In this document: positions 14,001-25,507 of the stretch, one piece after another
Position numbering within the stretch: position 1 is the first letter of the stretch
Layout: every line of letters begins with the position of its first letter
From: Coturnix japonica
Taxonomy: Eukaryota > Chordata > Aves > Galliformes > Phasianidae
Direction: 5' to 3'
DNA: 64,000 bases
Assembly (NCBI RefSeq): GCF_001577835.2
Contig: NC_029518.1
Location: 47,215,640 to 47,279,639, forward strand
Notes under the pieces: generated by a model
Told to the model about the DNA's origin: nothing
What the model saw: only the letters and a program-made list of their open reading frames with translations
Database searches by the model: none
Translations under genes and position numbers: made by a program

Positions 14001-14889
14001 AACAATCCGATTCATTGAGGCTTTAAAAATCACAGTTCTGTTTAAAATGTTTAATCTCTCTTTTGCACAAATACTAGCCCAGATTACTACCGAGAGATAT
14101 GCTCGGGGTGTTTAATCACTTTGTCAATTTAACTCTTGTGTTTTGAAGACATCATTATCCAGATCACATCCAAGTCTCACTCCTCATCTCAGTTATCCAT
14201 TGTTCTTTTCTTATACTTTGCTGTCATATCTTCAGTAAAAACTCCTTCTTGGTTCTGCCTAATACTCATTCTCCTTTCACTGCAGCCTATGCTATCTGCA
14301 GCATTAAGCGTATTTTCTGTGCCTATTGCTCCGATTTAAATACTTTATTCTGAAATCCTTCCAATGCCTCAACTGCCCTTTTGGGAGCCCATTTTGTCAG
14401 TCTTCAATCCCTCCTAATAAAGAACAAGGAAAAAAAATATACTTTTGTCGATAACTGTAATCAGTTAATAATTAAAAAAGCAGTAGCAGCTGACTGGTAA
14501 ATAACAGCTATTTGTGGAGGCGATACATTTACTTCGAGCTATTTCAGAAAGCGATATTTTTGAACTTCATCTTCCAGCTGGCAGTTGTGCATCACGCTTG
14601 AGTTCTGCTTAGATACAGAAAGAACTCTCAAAGATTCATAAGGAATGTAGTATGGGTGACTGTTTCATATACAACAGGCAGAACTGCTGTCAAGAGTGCG
14701 TTATTAAAAAAACGGAAAGAGTAGGGTGACTGCACATAAGTTCTGCTGTGAGTCACTCCAGGCTCCTTGACTTTGCTCAGTCATTTAAGCTGGTTCATCC
14801 ATTTTAGCTAATCTAGCAGTTTCCTTTTTCACTCTTCAGCTCAGTCTCAGAATCAGTCATGCTTTCCCTAATGATCACCAGGTTAAGGA
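5059..14889. other. Noncoding, no gene recognised
   Basis: AT-rich sequence with no supported exon. The longest frame (142 codons at 9689-10117) has no recognisable motif and no exon borders. A short local repeat of GTGGCCA/TGGCCAGA lies near 10409-10475. Confidence 0.6.
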
Positions 14890-15240
14890 ACTTAACAGTG
14901 TGAGGGGAGGTTGAAGGTGTTGGCTGTGCTTAGCCAGGAGAAGGTAAGGCTTAGGAAGAGCTGATCATTGCCTTCCAGTACAAAGATGGTGGTTATGAAG
15001 AAGAAAGTGGAAGCGCTCTCTCCACAAGGTGCATCATGATGAGGCAAGAGGCAATGGCCATGGTCTGCTTCCAGGGAAATACCTTTGAATATTAGAAAAA
15101 GCATGTTAATGGGATCAATTATGCCTTGAAATAGGCCGCCCAGAAAAGCAGTTGAATTTACCGTTCTGGAAGTATTAACAATATAGCTTGACAGTGTCCT
15201 GGGTGAAGATGAGGTGTTTGTTCATGTGGACCACATGCCA
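14890..15240 (+). mobile_element. Old, decayed CR1 LINE fragment
   Basis: Weak but ordered similarity: a GAGAAGGTAAGGCTTAGGAAG block, TTGCCTTCCAGTACAAAGAT, and a GCCGCCCAGAAAAGCAGTTG block. The order fits the CR1 ORF2 tail. It is heavily diverged. Confidence 0.55.
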
Positions 15241-18200
15241 AGTTGTCTCAGCACCAAGGAGTCGTCTGTGGCACTACTGTAGCAGCAGCCATGGAGCCTT
15301 AACACCCCAACCCTAAGCTTAACTGCAGCATCGTCTGCCACTAATGCTTGGTTCAGTACAAGGTCAAAGCCTAGGATTAGCGATCTTGTTCCAGGTCACG
15401 TTAACAAAGAGTACATATATAATTAAAAATACAGAATCTAACCAAAGCAAAACAAACCCCCTTAGTTTCCTAGGAAAAAAAAAAAAAAGAAGCTGCATTC
15501 TGGGGCAAATTACACAAAGAAAATGTCATGGCTACACAATGCAGGGGCTTCTGAGGCCAGACCTCAAATTCCTGTAGCTATGTCTTCAAGCCTGTGGAAG
15601 TAATCCAAAAAAGCCAGCATCCCAGTAAAGGTTCATTACGATAAACTGGAGGTAGCTGTGTTTCTCTTTTTTAGGTGGAAAAGCTAAGGGCAAAAAATAG
15701 GAGTGTTTATAAAATGTCTGCAGCTATTGAGGCTCAACCAGTCAGGGAAGCAGCGGACTTCCCTTGGAGCTTGTTTTCCTTTTTATCCTTGGATGAACTA
15801 GCGTGCAGTACATTATGCTGCCTGAATGTAGGGGTTTGTCACGGTCTGCACTGGGGCTGTCCTGGGAGTGTAAGAAGGCGATGAGTGTGAATGAAGCACA
15901 CGGTGGTCGCTGGGGCTCCAGCCCCGTCTTCAGGAAACCTGTCGCTGCTCCTCTGAGAGCCGTGCAGGAAAGGAGGTGGGTCTTTGATCCCTTTGTTGTA
16001 GCTGCTCCCTGGGAATTTGCTGAAATCAATGCCCTGTTTTCCTGAAGAAATGAATGGCTATGCCTAACTAGCTTTGTGAAGCTCCGGGGAATTCACTCCC
16101 TCTGTTTATTGACAGCTGAAAAGGAGCACATGGTGCTGAATGGGTCCTCTTGTGAAAACAAAACAGAACAGATCTAGCCTTAGTTGAACGCAGGGACATT
16201 TGGAAAACTCTGCCGAAGGAAGATGGCACGTTTCCTGCCACCTTGCACTAGTATAGTGTGACTTCTTAATAAAAGTGCAATTTAAAATAAGGTAAGGTTT
16301 GTTTTGAATTCCTACGCATAGTACGGTTGTGAAATGTTTGCATTTGTATTCCTGAGTGCAAAAACAATGTTTGCATTGTGTTGTGCCATGGGAAACACCT
16401 TCGTCTTGTGCTGTTTTTAGCTTCTGCGTATGTTCCCTTATTCTTTGATTAACGATGATTAATGAATAGTATTAGGAAATAACTTGGCATCTGAATCTTC
16501 CCGTCAGGCTTTTAACATCGGTCTTTTATGTAGGCTATTATATACCACTCTTTACATCTTTGAGGGTCAGGTGAAATGCGTTAGTTGATTTCTTGACCAG
16601 TACAGATCACTGTGTTAGTGCTTTTTGCACATGGCAGCAGACTAACCAGAGGCTCTGTCTGGCAGAAAATATGGGAGCCTCAAATCTCCTGAAATGTGTT
16701 TATTCCCAAACCTCTGTTTCTGTGAGTAAACTTTAAGGCAAGGAATGGATCTATCTTGCTTGCTGATTTTAGAGGTAGAGTTGTTTTTTCTATGACAGCA
16801 AAGAATAGCAAGAGGAGGACGACAACAAGGAAGCGATATTTTCTTCGCAAAAGTACAGCGGTTTATCGGCCCAAAGGAATTTGGTGTAATTCATATGTAA
16901 ATTTCCTACTGAAAACAGGAGAACGTATCACTAGAGTTTCTATATCAGTTTCTGCAGGGATGGAAAAGTTTCTGAGCTCATGTAGCTACAGTTTTCAGGT
17001 GAAGGCAAGTTTTGAATGCAGGAAAATAGTTAAGTAATGTCATCTCATTTGTCTGCTCAAGTGTAAGGATAAGCTCCCGCTGGAATAGTGCTGTCTTGTT
17101 CTTGCAGAGAAGTAGGAATTACTTTGTGTGTGTATTGCAAACTGGATCCAAAGTATTTCTGTTTGTGCAGTTGTATGAAAACTATTTAGTAATCTCATAG
17201 TGTCAGTAGAATTGCTTGGGAGGTTTTGTGTTTATTGGGGTAGTTTGTGTTCCTCCATCTGGCATTTGTTCTTTGAGTGCCTTTGAACTAGCAGTCTTAC
17301 AAGTTTTGTCTCATTTTGCTCTTCTCTGCTGCAGATAACGTATCTGTTTTTCTTGGAAGCACTGAGGCTCCATGGACAAACATACTTTCTTTTGAATAAA
17401 TACTTAGTGATCCCAAAGATAAAAGCCTGTAGCATCACTGTAGAAAATCAGTATTTTTTGCTTGTGGGTTCTGCCTTTACATTCCAAGTTTTTCCAAGGG
17501 AAATGCAAAATAAAAAATGTATTTATGATTTTGAAAAGGGTATAAAAAAACACTGATTTCAAGCAGGCTGATGTTTATTTTTGTGAGCTGCACTGTCATT
17601 GTTGTTATACAAATGTAGCAGGAGGGATTTTTTTATGTTTAAGTGTATTTATAAATGATAGGCATTGGGAGGCACTAAAATTTAGAGCTAAAGCTAATTT
17701 AAAGCCAATGTTTCAGTTGGAAAAGAAACATTTTGTAGGTTGCTTTATTAACATAACTTAGATGTGTTACGAAAATATTGGCCAGTGAGGGTTTTGATTT
17801 CTGAGCAATTGTAATGTTGTAAATAAAAACCAGTCATAGCTTGGAAAGCTTAGTTGATCACAGCTTTTTTAGTGAGTGTAAAGGAAGGGAAGTAGATGAT
17901 TCACGTGTGACACAGAGAAGGTGGTATTTGTGTTCTGTTAATTGGTTGATGAGGCAACAGAGAATCTTATATTTAACATAATGGACTGGAAGATGTTCAG
18001 GCAGAGATGTGCAGGGAACTGCAAGAGGATGATCAGGTAACACAGCTGTGCCTTTGCCTCATCTCCCAGTAGGAGTGGCTTGCTTCATTTACTTAAATTG
18101 TCCTTAAGACTCCTGCCTCTGCAGCTTCAAGATGGGTATAGCTTCTCTACCATGCCAAGCTTCTTTGTGTCCTGCAAGTAAGTTTGTATTTCCTTCTCCA

Positions 18201-19850
18201 AAGCATGTCTACCTGCAGAAAGCAGATGGAGATATGTTCCAGTTTCTGGCATCTTTGCTGAGAATGGACTCCTGGGAGTCCACACTGAAGGTTGTGTGAT
18301 GAAAATGAGAGCAAGAATTTAGGATGGTTTCCTAGAGAGAGCCAGTTTTGTGGCCATCTGTCAATCTCCTCTGGGTGATGTCTGACCTTGCTGGCCAGTA
18401 GCAACCAAGTTCAATTAAAAGTTTACTGACAATGTGTTTCTGCACTTAGGAGAGACCTACTGTAAGGTTCCCTTTTAAGGGAGTGTTGCAAGTGTTGGAA
18501 ATATTTCAACTGATTAAGATGAAGCATTAGTCATTAGAATCTCTGTACTTCATTTATCAGAGCTGAAACCTTGGTGTTGACCAGCCATGAATAAAACTGT
18601 CAGCCACGTTAACGTACTTGACGTGGATGTGTGTGTTTGTACTCGCATACATCCAGGTAGACGTGTATTTATACAGATGTGCATTCAGGAAAACATGTGT
18701 AAGTTACAACAGTATCATTAACTGCTAAAAGATCTGTATTAAAATAAATCAACTGGTCTGCCAAAATCTTCACCAAAAAGACATGCTTCAGTCCAGTTAG
18801 AGCTGTGTCTGCTGTGGACAGTAAAACATCTGCTGTAGGGGGCACAGAATATAGGCCTGGAGTGCGTCCCAGGAGCCGTAGGGTGCTCACAGATACTTTG
18901 GATATGGCTCTATCGGTGGTTACCTGTGTCTGTGTGGATGGTGGAGTTTTCTTTCTGCTGTCTGCAGGACTGAAGCAGTTTGAGCAGTGCTAGCAAGGAC
19001 TGTCCTGCACCAGCATGGCTGTGGTTGGCTTGTAGCCAGAGATGGGCAGTAGGAGCTTTGGCTCTTTCCCTGCTTTTGGATCTAATTTTATAATTTTTAT
19101 CCTGTAGAGGGAGGAGAGAAGGAGGAAAACAAACAAACAAACAAACAAACAAACAAACAAAAAAAACACCCTGAAAAATCAAACTGCATTTTTCAATTTG
19201 ATTGTTTGAAATGTGTTCAGCTTTCAGCAGTGAGAAGTCATCTCTTTGTTTGCACTGATTAGAAGCTATTACATGTAAACTACAGGAAGTGACTTCATTT
19301 GAACGGTACATTATGTGTATGGATTTTGATAGCAATGAAAACCCAGTGTGGTGTACCAGAAATGTGACGCGTACATTTTAGTCTCAAGAATAACCAGAAA
19401 AAAATTGCTTGCTTTTCTTTTTTAATCTCAGCTTTCAATCACTGCCTTGATCTGAAGTCATTTTTAGGTGAATGAACCTATCAAGAGCTTTGATGAACTT
19501 GCCTTCATCTCCATTTGGGGTGGACACTCCATACAAGCTAGTTTCTTCCTTCTCATGGGTGAAAGAATTGAAGTGATGAGAACGTTCCTCTGAACACGTT
19601 CTCACCTAAAGGCTGGGCTTACCTGCAGCATGGGTCCTGGTCCAGGGAGCTGACCTGATTTGCCAGTCTGACCAAAAGTATGGCATGGCAATAAGGCATG
19701 GTACTGTTTTATTTCTATTTCCAAATATAGTAACTCAGTTTTTAGGTTTTACATTGTAGTAGAATGAGGTCATGTTACTATAAATGTGCTTAATGTTAAG
19801 GATGATTGCCAGGATGTCTGCAAACCACCCATCCATCGTTCTCTTCCCAG
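15241..19850. other. Noncoding, no gene recognised
   Basis: No coding signal. It holds the (AAAC)n run and a hairpin-like inverted repeat at 19577-19604. Confidence 0.6.
19126..19166. repeat. (AAAC)n microsatellite
   Basis: Nearly perfect AAAC units ending in a short A run; it accounts for the repeated VCLF translation on the other strand. Confidence 0.97.
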
Positions 19851-19991
19851 AGAAGCAGGGGCCCCACATAGGCACTCACACTCAACAGTGCTGCTCATCC
19901 CTGCCAAGATTAGGACTGCTCCTCCACTGATTTTCCCAAATAATACAAATTCATGTGTGAGTGAATATGCCAGTTTGCAGCCTTTGCTCAG
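19851..19991 (+). other. Candidate upstream coding exon
   Basis: A pyrimidine-rich acceptor (GTTCTCTTCCCAG) precedes 19851, and a good donor (CTCAG|GTGAGC) follows 19991. One frame is open for 46 codons, exits in phase 2, and would join the 23125 candidate in frame. No family is recognised in the translation (for example APPLIFPNN). The opposite strand is also open here, which weakens the case. Confidence 0.22.
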
Positions 19992-22900
19992 GTGAGCAGT
20001 TAGGATTACAAAGTCAGCCCTGACTGTGGTCAGCTTTGACTTTCCCCTCCCCTCCCCCTCTCTTTTTTTGTGCGCATAGCTAAGCAGTGGTAGTTCTCTT
20101 TTAATGGAAGGTGTTCTTGAACAAGATAGAAGAGACATAAGAGAAAATGAAGTTCAACTACTTTCACGCTGGACTAAGGAGCAGTTATTACAGCCGAAGG
20201 CTGTCAGTCAGTAGAAAACGTAGCGAGGCAAAATATCAGAAGTTAAAGAGATTAGAAGAATGTTTTAAATATTCTGAATTCTGGTACTTGTAACTGGAGT
20301 TACAAAAAAATTGGATGAACTCTTAATCAGTTCAGAGCTTCATCTCCTTTGTAAATAAATGTGCTTTGTTCATCAAACTTAGGACATGTAAGACTTCTTT
20401 CATAAACGTTTTTTCCAGAAGAAATATGTGGCAGTGGCCCACAATAGTGGCAAAATAACATGGGATTAATTGTTTGCTAATTGAGTACTTTGAATTTTTG
20501 CCAAATAAATAATATTCTGGAACAAGCTTTTCAAGTTTTTCCAGCAATGGATGCTTCAGAACAAATGACAGAGCAGGAAAGCCTGACATACTTTTACACA
20601 AGAAGATTCAAAACTCAAATAATGCAAATGCAATGTATGCTAAGGGAGAACATTTCAACAAGATGTTTATGTGATGTCCCTGTACATGAGAGCAGAGCAA
20701 GAGTAATGGAGCAGCACCGTTTTACTTTGGGGTAAATTACTGTTGTTTGCTATGCAAATCTTATGATTGTAATTAGACTTGGATTTGGAGTGCTGTGTAC
20801 ACTGATCTTTGTTCCCTCTGTGCACGGGAGCTAATTCTAATGCTGCAAAACTGCGCAGCAAATTTTGAGCGCTGCTCGGCAGAGCAGTCATTTCTTGCAG
20901 TGCATCTTTGCAAGCAATGGGTGTTGTGAAAGGAAGGAGTTACCTCTGTGATCACACTGCGTGCAAGAAGTACTGCAGACATCTTCAGAGACACTGAAGG
21001 AGGATTCAGGTACCGTAACATCACTGAAGAGCAGAGGTTGGAGAAGATGCAGTAAGACTGCCTGATAGGGATCTGGTTGTTGGCAAATGATGTTTTAAAA
21101 GTTGTGCTTTACAGCTGATTGGCCAAGGAGCTGGTGGTATGTTGGGGTTCTTGCAGCAGTGATTGCGTTCCTAGTATAGCTATGTATAGCTCTGTTATCT
21201 CCACAACCGGACTTTGTGTAACCGCAGCCCGTGGCGCCATGCCCACACTAATGAGCTCTCCCCTGAGGCCGGGCTTGTGTCTGTGGGGGTGGCACTGCCC
21301 AGGGATTGGGCCACTGCTTTGGAAACCCGTGTTTGCTAGCTGTGCTGGAGTCCTGCCTGCCTGCCGCTACCTGCAGGAGCGTGGCCCCGTGAAGGGCTGA
21401 TGGCCCTGCGGTTGTCCTACGGGAAAGGAGAGCGGGCCAGTCTGTAGTCTGCAGCATTGGCCAAGGAGAGCTGTCACCTGGACCAAGGGAAGCACCCCCG
21501 CGCTGTGGATGGCTCAGGTATGGCAGTCAGCCTGCTGTGGTCAGCTGGCGGGTGGAAGCATGTCCTTTGGGCACTGTGGTTTCTGGCAGTGCCTCCTGAC
21601 AGCCGAGCAGAAGCCAGACATGCTGCACACAGTAGAATAACATTGTGCTGGTTATGGGATCTGCTAGTTCGTGTGGTTTAATCTGCAGGTAGATAAAGTG
21701 TTGCTTGGAACTCCATAAAATTCTTTACAGGCAAAGAATGAACGAGTACCCTGCAGGGGATCCTAAAGTATTGTTGCTCTGAAGATAAAGATCTGCTTTT
21801 TACAACTTGTAGTTCCTGTGAATGTTTCATTTATTTTTGTTGCCTTTAGATTAAAGGAGCAACAAAGCAGAGCTATGGAGGCAGTTTTATTATTTCCTTG
21901 CATGCTTGTGCATTATCACGTATTCTTGTAAACATGACATGGAATCTGTTAATCTTGTTTGCGTAAATGTAAGTAAGTTAAGGGAGCCGAGAGACTGTAA
22001 AAGTATCAGGCAATATACTGATGTTCCTAACAAAATGCAGAAATACGTTTTGAGCGTTGCAAACTGGTGCCAAGTGAAGCAGTAATGACATATGCATATC
22101 TTGCTCGGTAATTTAGCATTGAAGTATGAAGGGTTGTGAGTTGGTCTGAAACTATCTCCAAGGAAGAATGCAACATGATGATTTTGTGCTGTTAGTTTTG
22201 GGGGAAGAAATCACAAAGACCCCCATTTCCCAGGGGATTACCTAAGGCTGTGGATACTCTCAGTAGTTACCATATTTACAGTGACCCAGTCTTGTACTTC
22301 TGGTACACCCAGCAATTTTCAGCATGCGATATACATTCAGAGTCAGGGTACCAGGTGTGTCAGTATGACATCAGAAATACCGTAAAGTAAATGTAATTCA
22401 AGGACTGGAACTACAATTACACTGCTAGATCGGCTAGCAGTCTTTGTATCCCACATCAGAAAATGCAGATGATCCTAGAGCAAACATTAGGTAGGTCTGG
22501 GTGATACATGATGCTGCACAGAGATACCAGGCCAGAGCCTGCAGGAAGGTGCTTAACGAGTGCGTGTATCAAGAGGTACCAAGCTGCCAGAGTGACAGCT
22601 GAAGTGGGTGGGAAAGCCAGTTAGCTTAGGGTAGTGTCCTCATTGAGAGCTGCTTCCAGCTCTGGAAGCTGGTTTGTCACATTCTCCAGGCCATCACCAC
22701 AGACTTGGCTAGAAACCCTTCCCTCAGCTATTTATTTGTGCTAGCATTTTTTTCAGTTTCAAGGAGCATCGTTCATGTACGTGTTATAAAGTTCGATTTG
22801 AGAATCATAGAATCACCAAGGTTGGAAAAGACCCACAAGGTCATCTGGTCCAAACATCTGTATTTCTCACTAAAGAAGAACACAGTGTCTAAACGTTCCT

Positions 22901-23124
22901 TGAACACCTCCAGGGTTGGTGACTCCACCACCTCCCTGGGCAGAAAGCGTTATATTTCTGTTATTTTGAAACCTAATCTTCCCCCAGTGTGAATAGAGGC
23001 CTGCTGGGAGGTCACTGCTGTGCTTGTGGGGTCACCTGGAGGTGGTGGCAAGCACTCGAGTCAGGAGCAGGGATGTCACCATCAGTCACTGGGGCCGTAC
23101 CAGTCAGCTTTCATAAGTTAACAG
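19992..23124. other. Noncoding, partly GC-rich, no gene recognised
   Basis: The 21,120-21,680 part is richer in G+C than its surroundings and has open frames without family motifs. A CR1 tail occupies 22803-22990. The rest shows nothing identifiable. Confidence 0.55.
22803..22990 (-). mobile_element. CR1 LINE fragment, 3' end
   Basis: Inverted CR1 tail: ATCATAGAATCACCAAGGTT, GACCCACAAGGTCATCTGGT, then CTCCACCACCTCCCTGGGCA. It lies between the last two candidate upstream exons of PLAGL1. Confidence 0.92.
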
Positions 23125-23171
23125 CCAAACTGCCTTAGATGAGCTCATTTTGTGGTCACACTGCTGTCTCT
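23125..23171 (+). other. Candidate coding exon just upstream of the PR domain exon
   Basis: The segment has AG at 23123-23124 and the donor TCT|GTGAGTAT. It is open in the needed frame: 15 codons starting QTALDELILW, entry phase 2, exit phase 1 with a final T. That T would complete the Trp codon opened by GG at 25352. It is short, so the fit may be chance. Confidence 0.3.
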
Positions 23172-25351
23172 GTGAGTATCTGATGGCAGGCCTTTCAGTC
23201 AGGCCACCTTGCTTGGAAACTTCAAACCAGATCAGCTGTTTGTGTGCAGCAGTGGGGTTTAACTGACAGAATAGTAGTGGTAATGCTGGAGGCTGGTTCA
23301 GGGGAGGCCCATTGCACTCATTTTCCCTGCTTTGTCCTCCTGGCCTGCCCGCTGCCTGCCTCAGGTCCTCTGCAGCAGCAGTGCCCCAGGAGGGCTGCAA
23401 GGTTTGCTCAGGAGCTGGGCTGCGATGAATCACAGAGGCATGGCATGGAGTGATAAGGTCGTGTACTTTACGATTAGATACATCCTCCCTCTAACAGCAG
23501 CTCTTTGTCTCCCTTTTGCTTTTGGTAATGTTTTTCAGCTGTTTGCATAGAACAACTCTCCAAGCAGGAGCTGCACAACTCGAAACAAAGTCGCTATTAT
23601 TCTAGGTAAGCCCAGGAAGCTGGTAGAGGACCCCTAATAATTTGGTTGCCCTCAGAAGACATAGATTGTTGGTAATCTATTTAAAAGCCTATTAAGTTAA
23701 ACCACCATGAAAATATTTCTTTTCTTGCAGCCTAGCTGTAAAGGAACTTCAGATACATAAAACTGTGTAACAAGAGAAATCTGTCCTGCAGTTGTATTTA
23801 GGGTTTTTTTTGGGGTGTGCATTTTCAGTGATGCTTGTGGAGTGGTGGAGTGGTGTGTTCTTTATCTGTAGGTCTAACAGAAAAAGGGAAAAAAAAATCA
23901 TGGATTTTAGCTATTTTTAGTGCAGGCATACAGTCTGGGAGCCATGAAAAAAAGAGAGCTATTATGTGATCCCCAAAATAGTGAAGAATATGGACTACTG
24001 CTGTGTTTTTAGCTTGACAGACATACAGGTCTACTTCCTCATTTACAACTGATGGAAAGCCCAGAAAACTCAGTAGGAACACTTTGGACTTTTTTGGGGG
24101 AGATTTTGGACTGGACTCGTAAAGCATGTCTACTGCCTACTTTAGTTAACAAATGTAAACCTTTAGGAACATTGCTGAATACTCTATTTGTGACACTACT
24201 ATCCTTTCTCAAGGGTCATCCCAAGTGTCTCTCCAGATGTTGTCCCTGAGCCCTTATGCTTCTTTCTTTGGCTTCTAGCTCCAGCCTGACCTGAAGACTC
24301 ATTTCGCCTGCCCCAGTCTTTGCTACAGCTTCCCTTGGCTCCCTCAAAATCTCTTGGGTGTTATGGCTTCACTCTTCCATTGCTTACTGTCACTTACTTG
24401 AATAGACTTGCTCAAAAGAATTTTCAGAAGTAAAACAAAGCAAGGTAGTCATGGATGATTTGCTGGTTCACTACTTTTGTTTCTACTGTCTACAAAAAGG
24501 TTTTGTGCACTGTTTTTCCCATCACTCTGTGTAACTCCAGTGCTTGGATGTCTTCTGTTGAAGAGTATCACTGCCACATTTTGTCATTGCTCAATATGAG
24601 TTTCCCTGGCAACCAGCCTGAGCTACGCTGAACCAAAAATACCTTAATGTGCTGGGAGAATGTCAGTATTTGCAGACGTCTTTCTCATTAGTGACTTCTC
24701 TGGATGGTTCATGTGTTCTGCAAATGTGATTACTGTGAAACTATGCCTGGGAAATGTGGTGTGCCTCTTGGCTTTCCATAGACAGCACAGTCTGGGAATG
24801 CTGCCTTTAGCGGTTGTCAACTGAGTTGTGGCTGTAACACCTATTATACTCATTTTTCACGATACACTAAGGGTCTCATCTTTTACTCAACAGGGCCTGT
24901 GCAAGATCACAAAGTCACAGTGATCTTTCCTGGGCTTCTTGAATCTCTGCAAGTTACCTTGGTTATTACTAGCAATCTTGCTATTCTCTTCTATGTATAA
25001 ATGCATATACCTTGACTTAAAGGTACAGATACTGTGAGCTCCAGTTTTGCTGCCATCCTAGTCTCTGCAGTCACTGCTGACAACTTTTCCCAGTGAGCTG
25101 TGTATAAATCTTTGGAGGTCATGATCTGCCAGTGCACACAGGAGGGAATGCACAAACTGGAGGTCTTATTTCAAACCTTCCTATTTCTGCTCTGGCTTTC
25201 AGGTAGTCTTTTCTGTACTTAATGTAGAAAAGTGCTGTAAATAGAAACATTGATAATCCAAGATGTGTTCTCAAGCAAGACAATTACTAGAGACTAAAGT
25301 GGAGGGAAATACTGCATTTGTACTAATGGGTTCTCTTTTCTGGATTTGTAG
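23172..25351 (+). other. Probable PLAGL1 intron before the first firm PR exon
   Basis: No repeat or coding segment is recognised. If the 23125 candidate exon is wrong, the intron extends further left. Confidence 0.45.
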
Positions 25352-25507
25352 GGTGTGAGGATTGCGGTAAAAGCCTTATAGGAGAATGCAAACTCCATGG
25401 ACCACTCATCAGGGCTAAAGACAGGGTTATTCCTAGCCGAGCCCGTCTCACCCTACCTCACTACCTTACTTTGCGAGTGTTGGAGCTGCGAGCTGGAAAC
25501 CAGCAGA
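25352..25507 (+). CDS. PLAGL1: PLAGL1 exon: zinc-knuckle and start of PR domain
   Basis: The acceptor is TTTGTAG and the donor AGA|GTAAGT. The exon enters with GG, completing a T-GG tryptophan codon, and encodes CEDCGKS, ECKLHGP, PSRARLTLP and LRVLEL. The W-C-x2-C start and the SRARLTLP block are the usual lead-in to the PR domain in PRDM4, PRDM10 and PRDM15. It exits with one spare base (phase 1). Confidence 0.9.

Noticed and set aside
18910-19335. A 141-codon minus-strand frame
   Set aside because: Its repetitive VCLF part is only the (AAAC)n microsatellite read backwards; nothing else is protein-like.
19770-20138. A 122-codon minus-strand frame opposite the 19851 exon candidate
   Set aside because: No recognised domain and no convincing splice or start signals; kept only as a reason to doubt the plus-strand candidate.
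20907-21009. A zinc-finger-like translation (YLCDHTAC...HLQRH) between an acceptor and a donor
   Set aside because: The Cys/His spacing is not that of a C2H2 finger and the frame stops before the donor.
22705-22992. A 95-codon plus-strand frame
   Set aside because: Most of it lies over an inverted CR1 tail; it is not a gene.
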